The notes under the pieces: generated by a model
Database searches by the model: none
Seen by the model: only the letters and a program-made list of their open reading frames with translations
What the model was told of the DNA's origin: nothing
Made by a program: the position numbers and the translations under genes
Shown: piece by piece, positions 44,701 to 51,053 of the stretch
Layout of the letters: every line of letters starts with the position of its first letter
Numbering within the stretch: the first letter of the stretch is position 1
Assembly: GCF_024362325.1 (NCBI RefSeq)
Contig: NZ_CP101497.1
Span: 1,240,001-1,304,000 of the forward strand
DNA length: 64,000 nt
Direction of reading: 5' to 3'
Source: Microcella humidisoli
GTDB taxonomy: Bacteria; Actinomycetota; Actinomycetes; Actinomycetales; Microbacteriaceae

Positions 44701-45013
44701 TGGAGTGCTGGCGGCAACGGCGGAATCCTGGTCTTTGAGGGACCATGGGCGCGAACCTAGCGGACCGCACGGCACTCGTCTGCGTGTATCACCAGAGCTG
44801 CTTACTAGCGTCGCCACACACACCGGCATGGCCGTTATCGTCGAAGTGCGAATCGACCGCTACGCCGAGTCCACCCGACGCAACTCGAACCACGACTCAC
44901 TGGGATACCTCGATGACTACGTCAAGTTCTTCCTCTTCAGCCCCGGTGCCGGATGGCGAGACGCGCGCGGCCGTCCTATCATTGGGCCAGCAGATCGCGG
45001 ACAGCCTGGATGA
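38768..45013 (+). CDS. Giant STAND NTPase with N-terminal nuclease, AVAST/Avs3-like
   Basis: A 2081-residue protein. After a disordered Pro/Ser-rich leader, residues 45-110 resemble a Cap4/DUF4297-type PD-(D/E)xK nuclease (FHYVWAAVQSLKLL, Glu73 in VWVEG, QLK at 105-107). A STAND/NACHT-like NTPase follows: Walker A GGAGKTT (308-314), Walker B VVVVDAAD (Asp410, Asp413) and an arginine-containing VVTARPYRV (447). Residues about 500-1550 look like alpha-helical TPR-type repeats, followed by a C-terminal domain to 2081. This order (nuclease, STAND, helical sensor) is that of Avs anti-phage proteins, which recognise phage terminase or portal proteins and then oligomerise. Subtype 3 is suggested by size, nuclease type and the small partner gene, but is not proven. 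The first ATG is used; the true start might be slightly downstream. Confidence 0.7.
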   Translation: MTGAVAAGLSPAKEAITTTQSPPDPGPAPSPSDSFAESVADSRRGDRFHYVWAAVQSLKLLDQQSELFQVWVEGAAGEPVPGDEVIDLAEYYGAREAVDRVIVRQLKYSTKRATKGLGLSELGPTFRKFSQIERRKYAALRIPMTADAAYVVTSNRPVNPSLQNAIEQVVTGKPIGKNSIASKLLGWLETDQLQAADLLDRLTFDGAGSELATLQAQLQVLTAELTGETDSTVPPVLLDHVSRRAAGDVSGPIEVSTVAMAFGVTVEDLVPAPSLIPPFEGTVARVAYRELSDIVLGSAGPTIISAVGGAGKTTFAASLPTLLKERAVVVIYDCFGNGSYRAPDKPRHRHRDGLVQIASELAAQALSAPIIPRASTGSAEYTKAFVRRLREARRRLAESAPGIELVVVVDAADNAVIAAEARGDQPFVHDLLQLDPIDGVHIVVTARPYRVAQLRAPSEVQIHQLAEFSIDETELMLRAVHPGATDNDIAEFHRRTSANPRIQALVLSETATLSECLSSLTGLSAIGGDPVAQLLGKQLNNVIEAAGGDRGSLEFAGQLLATLRPRIPVEVIASLTGRDESLIRSFVSDLGRGLVIEEDAVQFLDEPTETFFRNLYPLSEENADRVIRELTALSLSNGYAAASLPQVLWEAGRFQDLAALAVSEEGLPAAGEVERRQIAQLRTSFALRAAIRVGDPAAVVNLAMLAGAAVASSERRYTLLRDHPDLAGEVIDGTTLDEIRAARLIPTEWPGSVLNSEAVMLAMTEGRRGDALNRLRGARAAISAWVQTSPEHREGKLEPRHGANIALATAWLQNEVLAARYLEGWQPARWVFDQSRSVASILLARGERDRVERLGVAARTSSLSLAIAAELQKLGLPLSRDHAERAWRTLRGARVDIDSDDFSMGGISDAIYRGVAWITAYSVRSGIATVRQGLNLLAKYLPKTPPRGLGDYHGADNTGLLCAYALSAALRGRALQIEDLEPARDSLARGNREEDNAELTRLLPWLHGWAGWAIGQSTAAGIRKLLDSYPTERSSYRDPILLRRIAGPMTAQLARSSRSARVASSFEKVLRSAQDHSGLFVATDMIASLQGDARFVDSAYECAAASAASAEAEQQTADQMADDLVRIARAMCLFDRAEAHAYFSKAVTIVSRVGDDTWQRWESIVSLARGSIVDDPNEAFLLAKHLADTAERLEPYLYNGLNSTNLLSALERMAGPGSLAIASQWRDRQFGSFGSLIGALRANADGVLAGHPELGIALSPFSDAGDLGYEAAALSETGSLTDERFRAVQELAWARGGEIAAEDVDPRWAEQYGLRPRRPQHDGGYVNSTLDDPSWESKREQEREALRGSLRLLDLGSQTGMAEAAAAIHDGHHGSAASFVIDEIERRPKNTWVSILAAFSNEDSFSVWERAEFIRRASRLNSSSQAFRIALRTLGNDYLLRSAADVTSGVSLGLELGVLAAVLGTDERSVLLRALELTDAEVAVASADSCYRLAGGVAPLLAAPDAVRALTAALRALESALEIDPWSPAGVEIPTTADAGSAVAATIWSALSDPRASTRWRATHAARFLISFGASDAVQALTLMVLHDAPVGFADPRFPFYRWHAIEGFLVAAERVAVDDPERVTPLLASISALSAANLDHARIQHLCMQIAHRCDDSSLAQSATIPRASLDDVRRFERPRAPKPYGHHAAKSDFSFHFDFEEYSIAPLSEAFQTTHQEVVRAMSDLILDEWGYRSSIELKEDPRRRAGAYGSEETYFYKYDFPVAEDLKYYLSHHALLTVAGRFLRSTTRFRDPDEGVDAFDEWFAQFDLGREDRRWIADIRRPVPDGHERRQHSYGDDWLWKVEANDFTPEFLHADGWVTVRSAARQSHYGSWDNTFVTSSLVAEDTGMALMRALQAAPSFTNHRLPLTDDEDFTFNNGSFQLRGWIDSPHHETGVDRRDDFARDVQFPTPRPSRTVLDAVGLSSSEDGMSWSTSDGVLAATAESWSLRDHGREPSGPHGTRLRVSPELLTSVATHTGMAVIVEVRIDRYAESTRRNSNHDSLGYLDDYVKFFLFSPGAGWRDARGRPIIGPADRGQPG

Positions 45014-45593
45014 GCACGACCTCCTCTCGAGGTGGATGGCGCAGCATCTCGCCGAGCGTCTGGCGGCACTCGAGTCGCTAAAGGGTAGGGCGCGACTCGA
45101 GGCGGAGGACGCGGTCGCAGAACTGATCTTGCAGATCTGGGCGCACCGACGTGAGGTCGGGTTCCGGAGGGACCCCCTCGCCGCAACGGACAGCGTGGAG
45201 CGGGCGATCGCGCGCCTGGACCCGGAGGCCAAAGGCTTGTTCTCCTACTTCCGGCCATTCGATGATGAGCCGGGGCCGTCAGTGGCGGAGATTGAAACCA
45301 ATCAGGCGTTGAAGCTGGCGTTGGCCGTGGACAGAATCGGCGAGGACCTGGTCCGAGCGCTGGTCACCTACGCCGCCTTGACCGCTATCGATCATGACGC
45401 TGACTGGGTAAGGGCCAGCGACGCCATCCATCCGACGACGTTCCGGCGACTTGAGCGCCTGATTAGCTATGAGGGCAGTAGCGACACGGATGCTGCGCCG
45501 CTCGAAGTGGCAGAGAAGCGGGTGTCGGAACGTGCGCGGTCTCTGGGCAAGCTCGTGCGCCTGGCATCGAAGCTAGCCGCTGCCGACCAATAG
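44913..45593 (+). CDS. Small partner protein of the Avs-like NTPase
   Basis: A 226-residue, mostly helical protein overlapping the 3' end of the NTPase gene by 101 bp in another frame. Clear helices are SLGQQIADSLDEHDLLSRWMAQHLAERLAAL, AEDAVAELILQIWAHRREVGF and the C-terminal RARSLGKLVRLASKLAA. ATG 44913 is the most upstream plausible start; GTG 44946 is an alternative. Type 3 AVAST loci are known to pair the ATPase with a small protein (Avs3b). Position and overlap suggest that role here, but no sequence signature confirms it. Confidence 0.65.
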   Translation: MTTSSSSSSAPVPDGETRAAVLSLGQQIADSLDEHDLLSRWMAQHLAERLAALESLKGRARLEAEDAVAELILQIWAHRREVGFRRDPLAATDSVERAIARLDPEAKGLFSYFRPFDDEPGPSVAEIETNQALKLALAVDRIGEDLVRALVTYAALTAIDHDADWVRASDAIHPTTFRRLERLISYEGSSDTDAAPLEVAEKRVSERARSLGKLVRLASKLAAADQ

Positions 45594-45944
45594 CACTCGA
45601 TAGTGCTGGAGTCTTTCTGGAAGCTTCCAGGCCGCGGATGCTCGACCTGGCTAATCTCCCCGTATGGATGCGGCAAAAGACGTCGGTATCCCGAGTTGCC
45701 CCGCCTGCTTGATGCCACTCGAGCTCGACAGGCGACTCGGCGCGTGGGCGTGGCCTGAACGCCGACTGACGCGGTTGAGCTGATTCCCCAGTTCAATCAA
45801 GGATTTCGCGTCAAATGCAGGTACTGGTGAGAGTCGCGCCGGGTTCGACAAGGCCGGACGGTGCATTCGTTCTTGCTTCGACCTGGGCCCATCTACAGCT
45901 ATCGCGTGCTGGCATCCTTAGGCCAAGGCGTTTCGCCGCCGATG
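45594..45944. other. Intergenic region with a short palindrome
   Basis: No gene is recognised. CTGGAAGCTTCCAG (45617-45630) is a perfect 14-bp palindrome shortly after the Avs partner gene and might be a weak terminator, but it lacks a T-run. Confidence 0.4.
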
Positions 45945-46376
45945 TCACGTGTCATTGGCGACTGCGTGATTAGCCCATGCCGTCAGCTGAGAAAGCTCGC
46001 TGGCCGACACGAAACTCCCGACGCTTTCGGCGAACACGGATTCCACTGCCGAAGCGGACTCCTGAAGACGTCGCAACCCTTCGGTTGTGATCGCCACCAG
46101 AAAGCTTCGTCCGTCATACGGGTTCTTTTCGTGCGTCGCCAACCCTGCATCCTTCAACGACTCAATCAGTCGGCTGGCGTGCGTTCGAGTAACAGCGACG
46201 TGTGAGGCGAGTTCAGCCATCTTCATTGGGCCGGCCGCCGCCTTGAGTTGAGCAAGGACCTCGTACTCCGAATAGGTCAGCCCGGCCAGCTTCTTCAGCT
46301 CTTTGTCGATCGTTGGGGCCATGCGCATGTACGCGCGATAGATGGCCCGCCACGCTTGCTCGGCTTCGGTCGACAT
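45945..46376 (-). CDS. MarR family transcriptional regulator
   Basis: A 143-residue winged-helix protein: LTYSEYEVLAQLKAAAGPMKMAELASHVAVTRTHASRLIESLKDAGLATHEKNPYDGRSFLVAIT contains the recognition helix and wing. It is divergent from a 31-codon open frame and an unknown 280-residue gene, which are its probable targets. An AT-rich stretch between them (TACATATATAGTAAC, about 46407-46421) is unusual in this GC-rich DNA and probably contains promoter and operator. Confidence 0.85.
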   Translation of the reverse strand: MSTEAEQAWRAIYRAYMRMAPTIDKELKKLAGLTYSEYEVLAQLKAAAGPMKMAELASHVAVTRTHASRLIESLKDAGLATHEKNPYDGRSFLVAITTEGLRRLQESASAVESVFAESVGSFVSASELSQLTAWANHAVANDT

Positions 46377-46452
46377 GCCTTGAATCTATCGATTTGCGTG
46401 CGGAAGTACATATATAGTAACGTGCACACACACATAAACGGATTGGAAGGTC

Positions 46453-46548
46453 ATGCCACACATCGCCAGCACGAAAGCACCATTCACCCTGAAGACCTTC
46501 TTGGCGACTTTCGCTGACCGTTGGGCGGGCTGGATCCGTCCGAGGTGA
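46453..46548 (+). CDS. Possible 31-residue small protein
   Basis: A short open frame, ATG 46453 to TGA 46548, with GGAAGG immediately upstream (rather close, 2 nt). The product is basic and aromatic (begins MPHIASTKAPFTLKTF, ends GWIRPR) and could form an amphipathic helix. It sits alone between the divergent MarR promoter and the 280-residue gene. It may be a leader peptide, a small membrane-active protein or chance. Confidence 0.35.
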   Translation: MPHIASTKAPFTLKTFLATFADRWAGWIRPR

Positions 46549-46606
46549 GTTGGAGCGGTGACACCGACGCAGAAGAGACCGTCAGGGCCTATCTAAGGAG
46601 CCAAGA

Positions 46607-47449
46607 ATGGCATTGCTCAAAGATGTTTTGGTGGGGGAGCGCTGGGCATACCGGATCAGCGACGCCGACCGTCTCACAGAAGTTGTGGTTCAGGGTGTCA
46701 ACGACTCGAAGCCGGCCCGGGTCGAAATCACCTACGCCGCTATCCCAGAGTCGGTTGTTGATTCAGTCCCGCCAAGCCGGTTGAAGGTTCGCTGGCCGGA
46801 GCGAGACCGCTTTCTGCGACGGGAAGCGCAATGGCGCACCATCAGCAGCCGGCCGAGCAACGTCGAGCGTATGGCCGTGACCGCTGTCATAGACGAGTTC
46901 TTTCGCCCAGCAGCCGCGATCGGTGCAGGCAAGCTAATGAAAGGCACTATCGCCATTTACGATGCCGATCTTGTCGACGTCTTCATGGGCGGCGGACTAG
47001 AAGGAGTTCTGCGGGGTGCTGATCACGTCGCCGAAGGCGCCGCCGATCATTACGGCTGGGAAGTCGCGGTTGAGATTGCCAAGCGAACCTGCCGTTTCAA
47101 GCCGGATCGGGTCATGGCATTGGTGCAAGCCGAGGAGAAAAGTGGCTGGTCCGCATGGTCCGGGGCGTGGACGGGGTCATCGGCGACGCGGGCCTTCGAA
47201 GCTTCAACGGGACAGACCTGGAGTCTCTTGCGAAACTGGTGTGGCCGGGAATCGGACGCGCTTGTTGAGCTAACAGGTCTCCGCGACGATCTTGCCCGGT
47301 TGATCGCGGCGTTTGAAGCGGCGGTTGTCTTGGTTGCGCGTGGTCTGGACGAAGCGCGGGCTCGGGAACTCTTTACAACGGCGTACCCCGAAGCCGAGGA
47401 TGCTGAATGGCACTTGCTCCTTCGCCGGGCTCGAGGTGTTGCTGAGTAA
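46607..47449 (+). CDS. Conserved-looking hypothetical protein
   Basis: A 280-residue soluble protein with a good AAGGAG Shine-Dalgarno sequence before ATG 46607. It starts MALLKDVLVGERWAYR. Later parts include GTIAIYDADLVDVFMGGGLEGVLRGAD, a region rich in Trp and Ser (KSGWSAWSGAWTGSSATRAFE) and a helical C-terminus (DDLARLIAAFEAAVVLVARGLDEARARELFTTAYPEAEDAEW). No family is recognised. It is probably controlled by the divergent MarR protein. The weak GC bias marks it as island DNA. Confidence 0.6.
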   Translation: MALLKDVLVGERWAYRISDADRLTEVVVQGVNDSKPARVEITYAAIPESVVDSVPPSRLKVRWPERDRFLRREAQWRTISSRPSNVERMAVTAVIDEFFRPAAAIGAGKLMKGTIAIYDADLVDVFMGGGLEGVLRGADHVAEGAADHYGWEVAVEIAKRTCRFKPDRVMALVQAEEKSGWSAWSGAWTGSSATRAFEASTGQTWSLLRNWCGRESDALVELTGLRDDLARLIAAFEAAVVLVARGLDEARARELFTTAYPEAEDAEWHLLLRRARGVAE

Positions 47450-47600
47450 GGAGATGCTTCACGTAGCCAGTTACTGGGGTGCCCGCGCGCCTTGGAAGCC
47501 CCTTTCGCCCGCTAGCAGACCAGGTGCGAATGCCTGGGGACGCTGCGGAGATCCTCGGCCGCGAACACCCGCATCTGAGCTGCAATGCAGTCGGCTCGAG

Positions 47601-47684
47601 GCGGGGAGGAGGAGGAAGAAGGGAGGAAGTATCTCTCTCATCTTTACTTCCCTTCCTCATTCCTCCTCCGCCCTTAAGGGGCGG
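47601..47684. terminator. Long polypurine/polypyrimidine hairpin
   Basis: A purine-only arm (47605-47629) and a matching pyrimidine arm (47645-47668) form a long imperfect stem around a CT-rich loop. It is followed directly by a second hairpin, CCGCCC-TTAA-GGGCGG (about 47668-47684). Confidence 0.6.
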
Positions 47685-47737
47685 AAGAGGAAAGAACAAG
47701 CGAAGCGGTCGTTTCGGCTGGCGGCGGAAGCAACAAC

Positions 47738-47766
47738 AAGGCGGCCTCGAAGTCCGGGGCCGCCTT
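47738..47766. terminator. Bidirectional terminator between convergent genes
   Basis: AAGGCGGCC (47738-47746) pairs perfectly with GGCCGCCTT (47758-47766). The flanks are A-rich on the left and T-rich on the right, suiting termination from both directions. Confidence 0.7.
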
Positions 47767-47781
47767 CTTGGTTGTCGACAC

Positions 47782-48486
47782 TCACGCCAGTTCGTAGTAC
47801 TTCGCGGGCCCCTTCGTGAACATGGTCACCTTGCCAGCCTCGAGAAGAGACGCCATGATTCCGCTGCTCGTGTTTTTCGTGAAGCCCTTGAGCTTGAGAG
47901 CGACCAAGTCGCCGATGGTCATGGGTACGCCGTGATCCGCCATCGCGCGCAGAACCGCGACCTCGACGCTGCTCTCGCGATTCGTAGGGGCCGGCTTGGA
48001 GGGCACCGGGCAGTTTTCGCAACGTGGCCAAGCGTTGATTTCGGAAACCCACGCGCTTTCCACCAGGAAGAACGCGTGGTGAAGAATCGCCGCAGCGTCC
48101 ACCTCTTCAATGGTGTCGGAGACCCCGAGCTGCAGCGTCGGCACTGACTTGTATTTCCCGTCGGCGGAAGCTCGGGCCTCGCGATAGCAGTCGTTCCCAA
48201 GGCGAGCAGAGAATAGCTGGGACGGTTTGCGTCTGTGCTCCCATGCCTCCGTGCGCGGGATTGCCGGGCAGTCTTCGCAACGTTCGAATTGTTGCACCAA
48301 AGCGACGTACTGCTCGAAGTCTCCGTCGGGAGCGTCTCCTTCCGCCCCGCGGCCGGAGGTCAATAACCCTCTCTCAACCCAGGCGGGACGCAAGCACTCG
48401 ACGAGCGCAACGGCGTGGACGATGCAGAATCCGCGGAGGAGGCTAGGGCTGCGTTCCGCGAGAGTGGAAGCCTCACTGCAGGTCAC
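47782..48486 (-). CDS. Hypothetical protein with two CxxCP pairs and a C-terminal winged helix
   Basis: A 234-residue protein with the paired motifs CEDCP (residue about 70) and CENCP (about 155), which could bind one metal. A C-terminal segment resembles a winged helix (SSVEVAVLRAMADHGVPMTIGDLVALKLKGFTKNTSSGIMASLLEAGKVTMFTKGPAKYYEL). The N-terminal helical part is also Cys-containing. The GTG start at 48486 overlaps the stop of the excisionase-like gene (GTGA), so both are one operon. The function is unknown; a DNA-binding regulator of a mobile element is plausible. Confidence 0.6.
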   Translation of the reverse strand: MTCSEASTLAERSPSLLRGFCIVHAVALVECLRPAWVERGLLTSGRGAEGDAPDGDFEQYVALVQQFERCEDCPAIPRTEAWEHRRKPSQLFSARLGNDCYREARASADGKYKSVPTLQLGVSDTIEEVDAAAILHHAFFLVESAWVSEINAWPRCENCPVPSKPAPTNRESSVEVAVLRAMADHGVPMTIGDLVALKLKGFTKNTSSGIMASLLEAGKVTMFTKGPAKYYELA

Positions 48487-48674
48487 GCCGCAGCTCCGAT
48501 CGTCTCGTAGCGAAGCGACGAGAGGTCGACTCGGAGCGTCGTCTTACCGATACGCACGGCCGTGAGGACGCCCTGGCTTACCCAGCGGCGCACTGTCGAG
48601 GGATTGACCTTCAGAAGTTCGGCGGTCTCGTTGACGGTCTTCCAGGTGGAGTAGTGCGGATCCAAGTGTTCCAA
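48483..48674 (-). CDS. Excisionase-like/MerR-type helix-turn-helix protein
   Basis: A 63-residue protein with the winged-helix pattern TVNETAELLKVNPSTVRRWVSQGVLTAVRIGKTTLRVDLSSL, typical of Xis/AlpA/BldC-like DNA-binding proteins. It heads a two-gene operon with the CxxCP protein. Such proteins are common on integrative elements, where they direct excision or act as regulators. No integrase gene accompanies it in the window. Confidence 0.75.
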   Translation of the reverse strand: MEHLDPHYSTWKTVNETAELLKVNPSTVRRWVSQGVLTAVRIGKTTLRVDLSSLRYETIGAAA

Positions 48675-49214
48675 TGGGGCTCCTAGCTTTCAGTGGGGGC
48701 TGCAGTTGTGGCCTGCAAACCCATGCTACGTCCGCACTCAGGAAACTCCCAGAAATGTGCGTTCCGCACAAGTCGGCGTAGTGCTCACGATTGGACCGGG
48801 AGTTTCTCGGTTGAGATCCCTGTACCCGTGTTCGTTCGGGCGTTGGCCGGCCCCCGCTTGAGTTGTGTGACCTTTCAGCTGGGTGACCACTCCTGAGCGA
48901 CTCGTCACGTGCGGACCGTTAGGAGAGTCCTCGCGCCCCAGATGCGCGCCACAAGCCTCACCGGGCGCTATCTGCCTCACGCACTACAGAGTGCGTGCCC
49001 GACGTCGAGCGGAGAGACTCGGGGGTTCTCGCTGCGGCCATTCGCCCACGGCTCTCCTGAGGCCGTGCCATCAGTGCCGCTTTTCGGGAACTCCGCATTG
49101 TTCATGACCCGCGCCACCGCATCGATGCTTCTTTACAGCGCCGGAAAGACCTCGGGCAGCTTCGGGCGGGGGTGCGAATAGCGTGGGGCGCACCCGAGAA
49201 TTTTCTTCGCCCGA
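48675..49214. other. Region without a supportable gene
   Basis: Upstream of the excisionase-like gene. Open frames here are short, lack ribosome-binding sites and have no recognisable domains. It probably contains the promoter of the minus-strand operon. Confidence 0.4.
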
Positions 49215-49505
49215 ATGGTGGTGCAACTACCCCTCTTGCCCCGGCAGATGAAGAGAGTGCGAGACGACGACGGCGAGTTCAACTGCCGAGAAGCGATCAA
49301 TTCGACGAGACAAGTGCTCATGGCGGCCCAGCGCGACTCTCCCGCAGCGGTGGTGAGAAGGAGTCAGATGCAAGAACTGAAAGAGCTGTGCGCCCACTTC
49401 AGCCGAGCGCTCGAGCAGTGGCGAATCCGGCGAGACCGCTGGATCGACGTGCTTCGCGACGTTGCCGGGGGAGGAAGCCTTAGTGGTAAGGCACAAAGCC
49501 CATGA
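49215..49505 (+). CDS. Possible small helical protein
   Basis: A 96-codon open frame. The last 45 codons, from ATG 49368, are preceded by a good AAGGAG and encode a charged helix (QELKELCAHFSRALEQWRIRRDRWIDVL). The shorter version may therefore be the real gene. There is no family match. Confidence 0.35.
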   Translation: MVVQLPLLPRQMKRVRDDDGEFNCREAINSTRQVLMAAQRDSPAAVVRRSQMQELKELCAHFSRALEQWRIRRDRWIDVLRDVAGGGSLSGKAQSP

Positions 49506-49560
49506 GCTTGACGTGGACGACCAGGAGAAGTTCCTACCTGTCCACTGTCATATAGACATA

Positions 49561-49570
49561 GCTATACAGG
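49561..49570 (+). promoter_or_regulatory. Motif GCTATACAGG upstream of the catabolic operon
   Basis: The identical 10-mer occurs at 55066-55075 ahead of the GntR gene, in a similar context (AC-T-GCTATACAGG-TT). It may be the GntR operator, a -10 region, or both. Confidence 0.5.
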
Positions 49571-49599
49571 TTTAGATATGCTCGGTCTCGGAGGTAACG

Positions 49600-50058
49600 A
49601 TGAACGAGAACGTGGGGGTCGCGAGCGACATCAATGGGCGCGCGCTGCAAGATCACTTGGTGGCTGAGTTAGGCCTGAAGGATCTGACAGCACAAATTGG
49701 ACCCGATCGGCCATATCCCAGCGTCGCTGAGGCTGCGATCGAGATCCTGCGCGCGGGACAGGTCGATCGACTGGTGCTGATCTGTGGCACCGGAATTGGC
49801 ATGTCGATTACGGCGAACAAGTTTCCAGGCGTGCGAGCGGCCTTGGTGTCCGATGTCTACTCGGCCCAGAGAGCATCGCGATCCAACGACGCCAATGTTC
49901 TCTGCCTTGGGTCGCAGACCATAGGAGCTTCAGTCGCACCGATTCTTGTGCGCGAATGGCTAGAGGGGTCACTCGACATGGCCCGCTCAGGCAGCAAGGT
50001 TGAATTGGTCGCTGCCATCGAGCAACGCGTGATGGCTGGAGCGGAGGGACGATCATGA
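49600..50058 (+). CDS. RpiB/LacAB-family sugar-phosphate isomerase
   Basis: A 152-residue protein with the family signatures VGVASDINGRALQDHL and CGTGIGMSITANKFPGVRAAL (the catalytic Cys and phosphate loop) and the NDANVLCLGSQTIG segment. Family members interconvert aldose and ketose phosphates (ribose-5-P, galactose-6-P, erythrulose-4-P). It is first in the operon, and its stop overlaps the E1alpha ATG. GGAGG lies about 5 nt before the start. The exact sugar is unknown. Confidence 0.87.
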   Translation: MNENVGVASDINGRALQDHLVAELGLKDLTAQIGPDRPYPSVAEAAIEILRAGQVDRLVLICGTGIGMSITANKFPGVRAALVSDVYSAQRASRSNDANVLCLGSQTIGASVAPILVREWLEGSLDMARSGSKVELVAAIEQRVMAGAEGRS

Positions 50059-51053
50059 GCGCGTTGCTGCGAGATGACGTGGAGATCGACTTCGACGCCG
50101 ACATAGTCGTGTCCGACAGCGATCACGAGCTTGCGCTCACCCTCTTCCACCAGATGCTAAGGATCCGCGAGTTCGAGCTACGGGTCAACAAGAGCTTCCT
50201 CGAGGGGCACATTCCAGGGACGATCCACCTCTCCTTGGGCCAAGAGGCGTGTGCGGCTGGTGCATGTCATCCCCTCAATGTCGAAGATTGGATCACGATT
50301 ACTCACCGCGGACATGGGCAGGCCCTAGCCAAGGGGGTCACGGCCGCGAGCATGATGGCCGAACTATTCGCGCGTGATGGTGGCTGCTGCCGGGGCTACG
50401 GGGGTTCGCTTCATGTCGGAGACATGTCGGTTGGTGCGGTGCCGGCGATCGCAATTGTTGCGGACTCTATTCCGATAACGGCTGGGATTGCCTACGCCTT
50501 CCGCGCACGGAACGAGCGTCGCGTCGCCCTCTGCTTCACGGGCGACGGCGCAGCTGGAGAAGGCGATTGGCATGAAGGTCTGAACTTGGCCGCAGCGTGG
50601 AACCTCCCGGTCGTTTACCTCTGCGAGAACAACCTCTATTCGATCAGCACGAGGATCGATCGGCAGTTCAAGAACACTTCACTCGCGGCACGAGCCGCAA
50701 CCTATGGCATGCGCAGTCTCGTGGTCGACGGCAACGACGTGCTCGCAGTGCAACGGGCCGTTGCGGCAGAGGTCGAGAGAATCCGAAACGAAGGCGGCGG
50801 CCCAGTTTTCATTGAGTGCCTCACGTATCGGCAGGGCGGTCACAAGCGAGACGATCCAGGAAGTTATCGCCCCCAGGAAGAAGTCGATCTCTGGATGGGG
50901 AGAGACCCCCTTGCGCGATTGGAGCGGACGCTTGTGGCCCAAGGAGCAGGAGGCGACGTCGAAGAACTCAGAGCGAAGGTCTCTGAAGAGCTCGATGAGG
51001 CCGTTGCTTGGGCATTCGCGAGCCCTCTAGCAGAATGGAAAGTCGACTCGTGA
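50055..51053 (+). CDS. 2-oxoacid/acetoin dehydrogenase E1 alpha subunit
   Basis: A 332-residue thiamin-diphosphate subunit: RIREFELRVNKSFLEG, TITHRGHGQALAKG and the ThDP motif GDGAAGEG...NN (FTGDGAAGEGDWHEGLNLAA then YLCENNLYSIST). The size and the LGQEACAAGAC start fit acetoin dehydrogenase AcoA and pyruvate E1alpha alike. It is coupled to the isomerase by ATGA and to E1beta by GTGA. Confidence 0.9.
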   Translation: MSALLRDDVEIDFDADIVVSDSDHELALTLFHQMLRIREFELRVNKSFLEGHIPGTIHLSLGQEACAAGACHPLNVEDWITITHRGHGQALAKGVTAASMMAELFARDGGCCRGYGGSLHVGDMSVGAVPAIAIVADSIPITAGIAYAFRARNERRVALCFTGDGAAGEGDWHEGLNLAAAWNLPVVYLCENNLYSISTRIDRQFKNTSLAARAATYGMRSLVVDGNDVLAVQRAVAAEVERIRNEGGGPVFIECLTYRQGGHKRDDPGSYRPQEEVDLWMGRDPLARLERTLVAQGAGGDVEELRAKVSEELDEAVAWAFASPLAEWKVDS

